DNA of 64,000 nt from Olsenella sp. An188 (GTDB lineage Bacteria; Actinomycetota; Coriobacteriia; Coriobacteriales; Atopobiaceae). The notes beneath the pieces were generated by a model. It made no database searches and was not told the origin of the DNA. It saw nothing but the letters and a program-made list of their open reading frames with translations. Location: positions 1 through 64,000 of the forward strand of contig NZ_NFKF01000001.1 of assembly GCF_002160255.1 (NCBI RefSeq). Reading direction: 5' to 3'. The translations under genes and the position numbers were made by a program. Numbering within the stretch: position 1 is the first letter of the stretch; each line of letters opens with the position of its first letter. This document shows positions 55,563 to 64,000 of the stretch, in pieces.

Positions 55563-57596
55563 ATGGACCTCACGCTGCTCATCGTCATAGTGTGCGTGGT
55601 CGTTGCGGTCGCGCTCGTGGTGGTCTTCGTCGTCTTCGGGCGCTCGGAGGCCAACTTCACCTTCGACATCGGAGGCGCCTCCCCGCGCGCCTCGGGCGGC
55701 TCCGACTCCTCGACCGAGAAGACCCTCTCCGGGCGGCTCGTCGGGCTGGCCGTGGTGGTGGGCGGCGTGTTCACCACGCTCCTCGCGCGCCTGTGGTCCA
55801 TGCAGCTCGTCTCGAGCGACGAGTACGCCGCCCAGGCGGAGAGCAACCGCACGAGCACCGTCTACACGCAGGCCCCGCGCGGGCGGATCCTCGACCGCAA
55901 CGGGCGCGAGATCGTGGTCAACCGACCGAGCCTCACGGTGGTGGCGAGCTCGGACGTGCTCGACGACGACGTCGAGATGCAGCTGCTCGCCAACCTCATT
56001 GGCATGCCTACGCAGGCGGTCCGCCGCAAGATCCAGGACACGACCGAGGGCCAGCAGAGCCTGAGGACCGTCTCCACCGACGTCTCGCGCCGCGTCGTGG
56101 CGTTCATCGGCGAGCACCCCGAGGTCTTCCCGGGCGTGGCGACCCAGGAGCGCAGCGTGCGGTCCTACCCGCACGGCTCGCTCGCGGCCCACATCGTCGG
56201 CTACACCGGCACCGTAACGGCCGAGCAGCTCGAGGCGAGCGCCGAGGCGACCGACGGCATGCAGTACCGATCCGGGGACGTGGTGGGGCAGTCCGGCGTC
56301 GAGTACCAGTACGAGAGCGTCCTGCAGGGCATCCGCGGCGAGCAGGTCGTCTACGTCGACGCCGACGGCAACGTGCTCGGCCTCTCCTCGAGCGTCGAGG
56401 AGCAGAGCGGCTCGGACCTCGTCCTCACGATCGACCTCGACGTCCAGCAGGCGGCCGAGGACTCGCTCGAGCGCGTGATGAACGAGCTGCGCGACACCGG
56501 CTACGCCGCGACGGGCGGCTGCGTCGTCGCGGTCGACTGCACCAACGGAGAGGTCATCGCCCTCGCGAGCGCACCGACCTTCTCGCCGAGCGTCTTCACC
56601 GGCGGCATCTCGACGGCAGACTGGAACGCGCTCAACGACGAGGGCGCCAACTACCCGATGATGAACCGCGCTATCTCCGGGCAGTACCCCTCCGGCTCCG
56701 TCATCAAGCCGCTCACCTCCTTCGCCGCGCTCGACTACGGCGTGTGCAACACAGGCAGCAGCTGGTACTGCTCGGGCTGGTGGACGTGGGACGGCGACCC
56801 CAACAGCCTGCCCGTCATGAACTGCTGGTGGGAGACCGGGCACGGCTCCATGAGCCTTGCCGACGGCATCACCTTCTCGTGCGACGTCGTCTTCTACGAG
56901 ATCGGCAAGGGCTTCTACAACATCGACTCCGAGGGGATGCAGGAGACCTTCCGCCGCTACGGCCTGGGCTCCCTCACCGGCATCGACCTGCCGTCGGAGG
57001 CGTCCGGGCGCGTGCCGGACGCCGAGTGGAAGTGGAACTACTTCAAGGAGCTCGGCTACTCCGACGAGGACAGCTCCTGGAAGGGCGGCGACAACGCCAA
57101 CATCGCCATCGGGCAGGGCGACATGCTCGTCACGGCGATCCAGATGGTCTGCGCCTACTGCAGCATCGCCAACGGCGGCCCCGTCTGGAAGCCGCACGTG
57201 ATGCGCGGCGTCCGCTCCAAGATAGGGGACGGCTTCGTCTCCGAGTACCGCTGCGAGCAGATCAGGGACGTCGAGGAGGACCAGTCGTTCAGGGACGTGA
57301 TCGCCCAGGGCATGGAGGGCGTCATCTACCGCGAGGACCCCTCGCAGGCATCGCACTGGACCAACCTCGACGTGACCGTGCGCGGCAAGACGGGAACCGC
57401 AGAGCAGCCGGGCGGCGACCCGATCGGGTGGTTCATCGCCTACGCCCCCGCCGACGACCCCAAGTACGTGGTCGGTGGCAACATGGACCGCGTCCTCCAG
57501 GGCGCGAGCTCGGCCATGTACGTGGTTCGCGACGTCTTCGGCGCGATCTACGGCCAGCCCGACACCTCGACGGCCACGACCACCATCGCTGACTAG
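55563..57596 (+). CDS. mrdA: Penicillin-binding protein 2 (elongation transpeptidase)
   Basis: A 677-residue class-B PBP. There are two N-terminal hydrophobic segments (about 4-28 and 58-76), one more than the usual single anchor. A pedestal domain follows (APRGRILDRNGREIVVNRPS). The transpeptidase domain contains the SxxK nucleophile in YPSGSVIKPLTSFAALDYG (Ser about 380), the SxN-equivalent in TFSCDVVFYEIG, and KTGT in RGKTGTAEQPGG. The domain carries extra Trp/Cys-rich sequence after the nucleophile (SSWYCSGWWTWDGD). It partners RodA, encoded 12 bases downstream. Confidence 0.96.
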   Translation: MDLTLLIVIVCVVVAVALVVVFVVFGRSEANFTFDIGGASPRASGGSDSSTEKTLSGRLVGLAVVVGGVFTTLLARLWSMQLVSSDEYAAQAESNRTSTVYTQAPRGRILDRNGREIVVNRPSLTVVASSDVLDDDVEMQLLANLIGMPTQAVRRKIQDTTEGQQSLRTVSTDVSRRVVAFIGEHPEVFPGVATQERSVRSYPHGSLAAHIVGYTGTVTAEQLEASAEATDGMQYRSGDVVGQSGVEYQYESVLQGIRGEQVVYVDADGNVLGLSSSVEEQSGSDLVLTIDLDVQQAAEDSLERVMNELRDTGYAATGGCVVAVDCTNGEVIALASAPTFSPSVFTGGISTADWNALNDEGANYPMMNRAISGQYPSGSVIKPLTSFAALDYGVCNTGSSWYCSGWWTWDGDPNSLPVMNCWWETGHGSMSLADGITFSCDVVFYEIGKGFYNIDSEGMQETFRRYGLGSLTGIDLPSEASGRVPDAEWKWNYFKELGYSDEDSSWKGGDNANIAIGQGDMLVTAIQMVCAYCSIANGGPVWKPHVMRGVRSKIGDGFVSEYRCEQIRDVEEDQSFRDVIAQGMEGVIYREDPSQASHWTNLDVTVRGKTGTAEQPGGDPIGWFIAYAPADDPKYVVGGNMDRVLQGASSAMYVVRDVFGAIYGQPDTSTATTTIAD

Positions 57597-57608
57597 GGGA
57601 GGGATTCG

Positions 57609-58820
57609 ATGGCGCTCGACATGACGGGCCCGGGAACGGGCGGAGGCGCGCTGTCCTCGCTCGCCCAGCGGGCGACGGGCCGCGGCGGCGCGGCGCGCGT
57701 GAGCAGGAAGCGCGGCCCGCTCGCCGACCTGTACCTCTCGCAGCTCATCCCGGCGCTTCTCGTGGTCCTCATAGGGGTCGTCACGATCTGGTCCGCCTCG
57801 CTCACCATCCCCGAGGCGAGCTTCACGAGCCACCTCGCGGGCGTGGCGATCGGGTGCGCCGCGGCCGCCGTCGTGTGGCGCTACGACTGCCGCTCCCTCT
57901 CGAACATGACGACGGCGCTGTTCGTGCTGGCCTGCTTCCTCATGATCATGCCCCGCATCCCCGGGCTTGGCTACGAGGTCAACGGCATGATGGGCTGGGT
58001 GCGGATCGGCCCGCTGCGCTTCCAGCCCTCCGAGCCCTCCAAGATCGTCACGATCTTCCTCATGGCCTCGGCGTGCGCCCAGTACAACGGCAAGATCGAG
58101 ACCTTCCGCGACTACGCCAAGCTCTGCGCCACGCTGCTCGTGCCGCTGCTGCTCATCCTCACGCTCGACCTGGGCACCGGCCTCGTCATCTTCTTCATCG
58201 GCGCTGCCATCATCATCTGCTCGGGCGCGCCGCGCTCGTGGGTCCTCGTCACGATCGCGCTCATCGTGGGCGCCGCCGCGTTCGTCGTCATCACCTCCAT
58301 GATCGACGGGCTGCCCCACATACTCAAGGAGTACCAGCTCAACCGACTCATCGTCTTCGTCGACCCGGGCGTGGACCCCACGGGCAGCGGCTACAACCTG
58401 CGCCAGGCCATGATCGCGGTCGGCTCCGGGGGCTTCTTCGGCAAGGGCCTCGGCAACGCCTCGCAGGCGCTCACCGGGTTCGTCCCCGAGGCGCAGACCG
58501 ACTTCGTGTTCTCGCTCTTCGCCGAGCAGTTCGGCTTCGTCGGATCGCTCGTGCTGCTCGGGCTCTACGCCTGGATGATCCTCTCGACGATCCTGCTCGC
58601 CATGAGGACGGAGTCGACCTTCTCCAAGCTCCTCCTGGTGGGCTGCGTGGCCATGTGGACGTTCCAGATCCTCGAGAACGTCGGCATGTGCCTGGGCATC
58701 ATGCCGATCACGGGCATCCCGCTGCCCTTCGTGAGCTACGGCTCGTCCTCGATGCTCGTCCAGCTCATGGCCGTGGGGATCGTCCAGTCGGTCTGGAGGC
58801 ACCGCCAGAAGGCGGCGTAG
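57609..58820 (+). CDS. rodA: Rod-type peptidoglycan glycosyltransferase RodA
   Basis: A 403-residue SEDS-family polymerase with about ten spans. Signature blocks: LIPALLVVLIGVVTIWSAS, GWVRIGPLRFQPSEPSKIVTIFLMA, FVDPGVDPTGSGYNLRQAMIAVGSGGFFGKGLG (with the catalytic-loop Asp region), VPEAQTDFVFSLFAEQFGFVGS and GIPLPFVSYGSSSML. ATG 57609. It forms the elongasome with PBP2, MreB, MreC and MreD encoded just upstream. Confidence 0.97.
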   Translation: MALDMTGPGTGGGALSSLAQRATGRGGAARVSRKRGPLADLYLSQLIPALLVVLIGVVTIWSASLTIPEASFTSHLAGVAIGCAAAAVVWRYDCRSLSNMTTALFVLACFLMIMPRIPGLGYEVNGMMGWVRIGPLRFQPSEPSKIVTIFLMASACAQYNGKIETFRDYAKLCATLLVPLLLILTLDLGTGLVIFFIGAAIIICSGAPRSWVLVTIALIVGAAAFVVITSMIDGLPHILKEYQLNRLIVFVDPGVDPTGSGYNLRQAMIAVGSGGFFGKGLGNASQALTGFVPEAQTDFVFSLFAEQFGFVGSLVLLGLYAWMILSTILLAMRTESTFSKLLLVGCVAMWTFQILENVGMCLGIMPITGIPLPFVSYGSSSMLVQLMAVGIVQSVWRHRQKAA

Positions 58821-58861
58821 GAGACGTTTCTTGGGGGCACGCCCCCGTTTGGAGGCCGATG

Positions 58862-59779
58862 ATGGCAAGGAAGGTGTCTTTCGGCCGCGTGGCCGACGTC
58901 GCCCACGCGGGGCGCGTCGCCTTTCGCGGCCGTGACGAGCGCGTGGTGATCCACGTGCTCGTCGACCCGCTCTGCCCGCGCGGGCTCGCGCTCGCGACCC
59001 GCCGCGCGCTCGCCGCCGAGCGGCTCGGCGGGGTGGTAGAGGTCGCCCCGGTCGGGGCCCCGCCGGCGGGGGAGCGGCCCGACGCGGCGGTGGTCCTCGC
59101 CGGGAAGTCTGACGTGGCCGAGCTCGTGGGGTCGTACGCGCGCTCCGGCGTCCCGGTCGGCATCGTCGTCGAGGGCGCGCTCGACGCCCCGGCGATCGAG
59201 CTCCCCGAGCAGGCCGCCGCCCTCGTGGGGGTCGTCGCCTGCTCGGAGCCGGACGCGCTTCCCGACCACCTCGCCTCCTGGCTCGCCTCGGCCACCGACA
59301 AGGGCATCGCGCTCGCCGCGAACTTCCCCTTCTGCAGGCGCGCCGTGGTCGATTCGCTCGTCGCCCGCTGCGCCGTGGAGAACGCGGCCGTCGGGGCGAT
59401 CAGCCTCATCCCCGGGTCCGACCTCCCGGTCATGACGGCCAACCAGGCGAAGCTCGCGCTCGACATCGCGGCCGCCTACGGTCGCGGCGTCGAGCCCTCG
59501 CGCGCGGCGGAGCTCGCCGGGGTCGTGGGCGGGGGACTGCTCTGGCGCGCCGTCGCCCGGACGCTCGTGGGGATGCTCCCCGGCGTGGGCGTCCTGCTCA
59601 AGGCCGGCGTCGGCTTCGGCGGGACGATGGCGACGGGAAACGCGCTCAGGCTGCGCTTCGAGGCCGAGCTCGCCCGCCCCGCCTCGCCCGCGGACGAGCC
59701 CGAGGCACCCGCCATCCTTCTCGCCAGCCCGGACGCCGACGACGACGGGTACGTGCAGATCGGGGGGAGCGCCGAGTGA
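58862..59779 (+). CDS. DUF697 (YcjF-like C-terminal domain) protein of unknown function
   Basis: A 305-residue protein. The N-terminal half (about 1-160) resembles a P-loop-like alpha/beta fold without a usable Walker A. The C-terminal half is a DUF697 domain: SLIPGSDLPVMTANQAKLALDIAAAYG, LAGVVGGGLLWRAVARTLVGMLPGVGVLLKAGVGFGGTMATGNAL, which forms hydrophobic, probably membrane-associated helices. Two ATGs (58859, 58862) are possible; the second is 6 bases from GGAGG. It overlaps the radical-SAM gene start (GTGA). The family often carries a GTPase domain; here that domain looks degenerate. Confidence 0.75.
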   Translation: MARKVSFGRVADVAHAGRVAFRGRDERVVIHVLVDPLCPRGLALATRRALAAERLGGVVEVAPVGAPPAGERPDAAVVLAGKSDVAELVGSYARSGVPVGIVVEGALDAPAIELPEQAAALVGVVACSEPDALPDHLASWLASATDKGIALAANFPFCRRAVVDSLVARCAVENAAVGAISLIPGSDLPVMTANQAKLALDIAAAYGRGVEPSRAAELAGVVGGGLLWRAVARTLVGMLPGVGVLLKAGVGFGGTMATGNALRLRFEAELARPASPADEPEAPAILLASPDADDDGYVQIGGSAE

Positions 59780-61647
59780 GAGCACGCAGAGAGAGCCTGT
59801 TCCACCTCATCGAGCCGCTGCTCGGGAGCGTCGAGCACCCGGCGCGCTACCTCGACCACGAGTGGGGCTCGTGCCAGGAGCAGGACGGCCCCTTCCACCT
59901 CGCCATGGTCTACGCGGACGTCTACGAGGTCGGCCAGCCCAACCTCGGCGTCGCCATCCTCTACAACCAGGTGAACGCCCAGGAGGGCATGAGCTGCGAG
60001 CGCTGCTACCTGCCCTGGAAGGACATGGCCGACCTGATGCGCGAGCGCGGCGTGCCGCTGCTCTCGCTCGAGGCCGCGGCCCCGCTCGCGTCCTTCGACG
60101 CGATCGGCTTCACGCTCGCCCACGAGCTCATCGCCACCAACGTCCTCGAGGCCCTCGACCTCGCCGGCATCGCCCTCACCTCGGCAGAGCGCGACGAGGA
60201 CGACCCGATCATTCTGGCCGGCGGGCCCTCCGCCTGGAACTGCGAGCCGCTCGCCCCCGCGCTCGACGCGGTCCTTCTCGGCGACGGCGAGGAGCACATC
60301 GTCGACGCGTGCGCCTGCATCCGCGACGCGCGCGCCGAGGGTGTCAGCCGCGCGGAGATCCTGCGGCGCCTCGCGCGCGTGCCGGGGACCTACGTCCCCT
60401 CCCTCTACGACGTGGTGGTCGACGAGACCACCACGCGCTGGGGCCGGGCCGTGCCGCGCGCCGGCGAGGACGTGCCCGCGACCGTGCTCAAGCGCTGCGT
60501 GCAGGACTTCGCCGCGACGCCGGCCGTCGCGCAGAGGATCGTCCCGTACATGGGCATCGTGCAGGACCGCCTCTCGCTCGAGGTGCTGCGCGGCTGCGCG
60601 CGCGGGTGCCGCTTCTGCCAGGCCGGCATGACCTACCGGCCCGTGCGCGAGCGCCCCGCGGAGCAGGTCGTCTCCGCAAGCGTCGAGGGGCTTCTCGCGA
60701 GCGGGCACAACGAGATATCGCTCACCTCGCTCTCGACGACCGACCACTCGCAGTGCGCCCGCATCCTGCGCGAGCTCGACGGCGCGCTCGAGGGCCGCGG
60801 CATCCGGGTCTCCATCCCCTCGCAGCGCCTCGACTCCTTTGGCGTCGAGATGGCGGCGGCGGTGGCCGGGGGCAAGCGCGGCGGCCTCACCTTCGCGCCC
60901 GAGGCGGGCAGCCAGCGCCTGCGCGACGTCATCAACAAGAACGTCAGCGAGCAGGACCTCGAGTCGGCGGCGAGAAACGCCTTCGAGATGGGGTGGAGGC
61001 GCTGCAAGCTCTACTTCATGATCGGCCTTCCCACCGAGACCGACGAGGACGTGGTGGGAATCGCCCGCATGGCCGAGCGCGTGCTCGAGATCGGCCGCGA
61101 GGTCTGCGGCCGGCGGGCGGGCGTGTCGGTCTCCATCTCGGTGGCCGTGCTCGTCCCGAAGGCCTACACGCCCTTCCAGTGGGTGGGCCAGTGCCGCCCC
61201 GAGGAGGTGCGCCGCCGCCAGCAGCTGCTCCTCTCCGAGGTGCGCGACCGCGCGATACGCGTCTCCTACCACGACGCCGACGTCTCGCTCGTCGAGGGCG
61301 CGCTCTCCAAGATGGGCCGCGCCGGCTTCGAGCTGCTGCGCGCCGCCTGGGGGCGCGGATGCCGCTTCGACGCGTGGACGAGCGAGTTTGACTTCGACGC
61401 CTGGCGCTCGGCGGCCGAGGCATGCGGGCTCGACCTCGAGGACGTGGCCTGCGAGGACTTCCCGCTCTCGGCCGCGCTGCCGTGGGACCACACCTCCCCG
61501 GGCGTCGACAAGGGTTACCTGCAGCGCGAGTGGCTGCGCGCCACGCGGGGCGAGACCACGCCCGACTGCACGCGCGCGAGCTGCACGGGCTGTGGCGTGT
61601 GCCCGTCGCTCGGGGTCCACAACGTCGTTCAGGAGGTGCGCGCATGA
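59776..61647 (+). CDS. B12-binding-domain radical SAM protein (TIGR03960 family)
   Basis: A 623-residue protein. The N-terminal region (about 40-190: LAMVYADVYEVGQPNLGVAILYNQVN, GGPSAWNCEPLAPALDAVLLGDGEEHI) is a cobalamin-binding-like domain. The radical SAM core has the cluster motif RGCARGCRFCQAG and the partner blocks RPAEQVV, TFAPEAGSQRLRDVINKNVSE. The tail ends with a Cys cluster CTRASCTGCGVCPSLG. Its target is not known to me. It always pairs with the DUF2344 gene, as here (ATGA overlap), and both precede rplU. Confidence 0.9.
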   Translation: MRARRESLFHLIEPLLGSVEHPARYLDHEWGSCQEQDGPFHLAMVYADVYEVGQPNLGVAILYNQVNAQEGMSCERCYLPWKDMADLMRERGVPLLSLEAAAPLASFDAIGFTLAHELIATNVLEALDLAGIALTSAERDEDDPIILAGGPSAWNCEPLAPALDAVLLGDGEEHIVDACACIRDARAEGVSRAEILRRLARVPGTYVPSLYDVVVDETTTRWGRAVPRAGEDVPATVLKRCVQDFAATPAVAQRIVPYMGIVQDRLSLEVLRGCARGCRFCQAGMTYRPVRERPAEQVVSASVEGLLASGHNEISLTSLSTTDHSQCARILRELDGALEGRGIRVSIPSQRLDSFGVEMAAAVAGGKRGGLTFAPEAGSQRLRDVINKNVSEQDLESAARNAFEMGWRRCKLYFMIGLPTETDEDVVGIARMAERVLEIGREVCGRRAGVSVSISVAVLVPKAYTPFQWVGQCRPEEVRRRQQLLLSEVRDRAIRVSYHDADVSLVEGALSKMGRAGFELLRAAWGRGCRFDAWTSEFDFDAWRSAAEACGLDLEDVACEDFPLSAALPWDHTSPGVDKGYLQREWLRATRGETTPDCTRASCTGCGVCPSLGVHNVVQEVRA

Positions 61648-62417
61648 GCCGTCCGCAGCCCACCGGGGCGCGCCCGCAGGACCTTCCGGTCAAGGCCGAC
61701 CTCGCCCGCCTGCGCGTCGAGTACGGGAAGAGCGAGCGGCTCGCCTACCTCGGCCACCTCGACCTCATCGCCACGGTCGAGCGCTGCATCCGGCGCGCCG
61801 GCCTGCCCTTCTCGGTCGGCAACGGCTTCGCCCGCAGGATGCGCATCCAGTTCTCCAGCGCGCTGCCGGTGGGGGCGAGCTCCTCGTGCGAGTACTTCGA
61901 CGTCCGGCTCACCGAGCGCGTCGAGCCCGGCGAGGCGCTGCGCCTGCTGCGCGCGGCCACGCCCTCCGCGCTCGCCCCGTCGCGCGCCTGCTACGTCGAC
62001 GGCCGCGCGCCGGCGCTCGAGGCCTGGCTCAACCGGGCCACCTGGGAGCTCAGGTGCGAGGCTCCCGGGCTCACGGCCGCGGCGCTCGAGGGGGCGGTGG
62101 GCCGCGTGCGCGAGCGCGGGACCCTGACATACCTGCGCGGGGAAAGGGAGAAGCGCGTCGACCTCGCTGCCACGCTCGGGGGCATCGAGGCGCGCGACGT
62201 CGCCCCCGGCGTCGTCGACGCGACGCTCGTGACGCGCTCGGGCCCCGCCGGGGCGCTGCGGCCGCGGGTCCTTCTCGACGCGGCGATCGCCGAGGTCGTC
62301 GGCGCGAGCCTCGCCTCCGCGCGGGTGCGCAGGGTGGCGCAGGAGCACGAGGAAGATGGTCTAATTGTGGAACCTTTGGGACCCTTTGGACCGCAGCCGC
62401 CCGCACCATTATCCTGA
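61644..62417 (+). CDS. DUF2344 radical SAM-associated protein (TIGR03936 family)
   Basis: A 257-residue protein beginning LRVEYGKSERLAYLGHLDLIATVERCIRRAGLPFSVGNGFARRMRIQFSSALPVGASSSCEYFDV, the family's diagnostic N-terminus. It has no radical SAM cluster itself. In many genomes it is fused to or adjacent to the TIGR03960 protein, as seen here, and the pair is proposed to modify RNA or ribosomes (inference from neighbourhood with rplU-rpmA). ATG 61644 overlaps the preceding stop. Confidence 0.88.
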   Translation: MSRPQPTGARPQDLPVKADLARLRVEYGKSERLAYLGHLDLIATVERCIRRAGLPFSVGNGFARRMRIQFSSALPVGASSSCEYFDVRLTERVEPGEALRLLRAATPSALAPSRACYVDGRAPALEAWLNRATWELRCEAPGLTAAALEGAVGRVRERGTLTYLRGEREKRVDLAATLGGIEARDVAPGVVDATLVTRSGPAGALRPRVLLDAAIAEVVGASLASARVRRVAQEHEEDGLIVEPLGPFGPQPPAPLS

Positions 62418-62495
62418 GCAAGGTTGCATCGCCCGGGCGCGGGCCGGGGTGCCGTCTTTTCCCTTACGGTATCCGCAGGTCAAGCCAACTCTTCG

Positions 62496-62524
62496 TTGAC
62501 GAGCCAAGGTGGTGCTAGTAATAT
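62496..62524 (+). promoter_or_regulatory. Strong promoter of rplU-rpmA
   Basis: TTGACG (62496-62501), 17-base spacer, TAATAT (62519-62524): the best sigma-70-type match in the window. It gives a leader of about 35 bases before ATG 62567, rich in A and T. Confidence 0.85.
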
Positions 62525-62566
62525 AAGCAACTGTTGCATTCACGCCAGCAATGAAGGGTTTCGCAC

Positions 62567-62875
62567 ATGTACGCAATCGTAGCAACTGGTGGCAAGCAGT
62601 ATAAGGTTGCCAAGGGCGACGTCATCGACGTCGAGAAGCTCGACGCGCAGCCTGGCGACAAGGTCGAGCTCCCCGTCCTTCTCCTGAACGACGGCGACAA
62701 GACCATCGTTGGCTCTGCCCCGCTCCAGGACAAGAAGGTCACCGCCGAGGTCGTCGAGCAGTTCAAGGGCGAGAAGGTCCTCGTCTTCAAGCTCAAGAAG
62801 CGCAAGCGCTACCACCGCGCCAACGGCCACCGTCAGAACCTGACGAAGATCAAGGTCGTCGAGCTCCCCGCGTAA
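62567..62875 (+). CDS. rplU: 50S ribosomal protein L21
   Basis: A 102-residue ribosomal protein. [25 protein letters not shown] and the C-terminal [21 protein letters not shown] block match L21 throughout. It heads the rplU-rpmA transcript, with L27 starting 37 bases downstream. Confidence 0.98.
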   Translation: MYAIVATGGKQYKVAKGDVIDVEKLDAQPGDKVELPVLLLNDGDKTIVGSAPLQDKKVTAEVVEQFKGEKVLVFKLKKRKRYHRANGHRQNLTKIKVVELPA

Positions 62876-62912
62876 GTCTCGTTTTTCTCGGTATCAGAAG
62901 GCAGGTTCTCTC

Positions 62913-63161
62913 ATGGCTCACAAGAAAGGTCTCGGCTCGTCTCGCAACGGCCGCGATTCCCAGGCTCAGCGCCTCGGCACCAAGCGCTACGGCGGTCAGT
63001 TCGTGAAGGCCGGCGAGATTCTCGTCCGCCAGCGCGGCACCCACATCCACCCCGGTGACAACGTGGGCATCGGCAAGGACGACACCCTGTTCGCCCTCAC
63101 GGCCGGCACCGTCGAGTTCACCAAGGGCGTCAAGCACCGCGTCCACGTTCGCGAGGCCTAG
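62913..63161 (+). CDS. rpmA: 50S ribosomal protein L27
   Basis: An 82-residue ribosomal protein at the peptidyl-transferase centre. [31 protein letters not shown] and IRQRGT-like [25 protein letters not shown] are diagnostic. The N-terminus begins directly with AHKKG, without the leader that some Firmicutes cleave. It is followed by a strong terminator. Confidence 0.98.
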   Translation: MAHKKGLGSSRNGRDSQAQRLGTKRYGGQFVKAGEILVRQRGTHIHPGDNVGIGKDDTLFALTAGTVEFTKGVKHRVHVREA

Positions 63162-63191
63162 GCTCTCGCCGACGCAACACAGCACGACTCG

Positions 63192-63221
63192 GAGCCCCGG
63201 TTGCGGTCGGGGCTCTTTTTT
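63192..63221 (+). terminator. Rho-independent terminator after rpmA
   Basis: GAGCCCCG and CGGGGCTC form a perfect 8-bp stem with an 8-base loop, followed by TTTTTT (63216-63221). It lies 30 bases after the L27 stop. Confidence 0.9.
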
Positions 63222-63283
63222 GTGCGCCTGCGCGCCCAAGTGGGCGTGAGGTCCCCCGCGAGGCCTCCGTCGCGTCTGGTTGA

Positions 63284-64000
<717 letters not shown>

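Overview
The window is very GC-rich (roughly 70 percent by eye) with dense, short-gapped operons, many GTG and TTG starts, and strong G-rich ribosome-binding sites. The gene set suggests a fermentative, anaerobic, high-GC Gram-positive of the Coriobacteriia (Olsenella/Atopobium-like). It includes acetate kinase and phosphotransacetylase, ATP-type PEP carboxykinase, a 61-residue ferredoxin, arginine deiminase with ornithine carbamoyltransferase, UDP-galactopyranose mutase, and an mre/PBP2/RodA elongation operon. This placement is inferred from gene content only. No phage or insertion sequence is visible.

Layout: 1-2.3 kb is a minus-strand set of acyl-ACP thioesterase, NUDIX hydrolase, small membrane protein and partial thyA. 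2.4-4.5 kb holds an oxidoreductase and the azlCD amino-acid exporter. 4.5-9.5 kb carries RNase D, a lipid kinase, a zinc metallopeptidase, exonuclease VII (xseAB) and a HIT protein. 9.7-15.2 kb has ackA and a polar amino-acid ABC transporter ending in a class-I amidotransferase hydrolase. 15.2-20.5 kb has an acetyltransferase, an aldose-1-epimerase-like protein, pckA, a VapBC toxin-antitoxin pair and pta. 20.6-23 kb has glf and a glycosyltransferase. 23-30.5 kb is mostly minus strand: P1 peptidase, Maf, ferredoxin, a truncated acetyltransferase, a nucleotidyltransferase, an rRNA uridine methyltransferase and polyphosphate kinase. 30.6-35 kb has arcA, arcB, trpS and 5-formyl-THF cyclo-ligase.

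The centrepiece is 34.9-44.3 kb, a minus-strand locus for the entire route from erythrose-4-P and PEP to chorismate, prephenate and phenylpyruvate: aroF, tyrA, aroB, aroA, aroC, pheA, aroE-aroK fusion, then 3-dehydroquinate dehydratase. Most junctions overlap by 1-4 bases. Two things stand out. The dehydratase (AroQ) carries an N-terminal PTS EIIB domain with its phosphorylatable cysteine context intact, so a sugar-phosphotransfer module is fused to a shikimate enzyme. Also, the only large gap inside the cluster (aroC-pheA) holds two oppositely oriented copies of a roughly 90-base hairpin element. Its core strands are identical between copies, while its outer and inner stems differ but stay complementary.

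From 44.5 kb to the end, everything is on the plus strand: tRNA-Arg(CCG), a P-type cation ATPase overlapping aconitase, a zinc-ribbon membrane protein, cyclophilin, a TPR membrane protein, mreBCD-mrdA-rodA, a DUF697 protein, a radical-SAM/DUF2344 pair, rplU-rpmA and the start of obg.

Across the window the octamer GGCGAGAA (and its complement TTCTCGCC) recurs about 40 times by eye. It often forces rare CTT, AGA or AGG codons and often sits inside long intergenic hairpins, so it may be a sequence selected at the DNA level. Several intergenic regions (22.99-23.10, 25.15-25.45, 32.99-33.12, 38.54-38.76 and 63.36-63.53 kb) contain long perfect or near-perfect inverted repeats that go beyond ordinary terminators.
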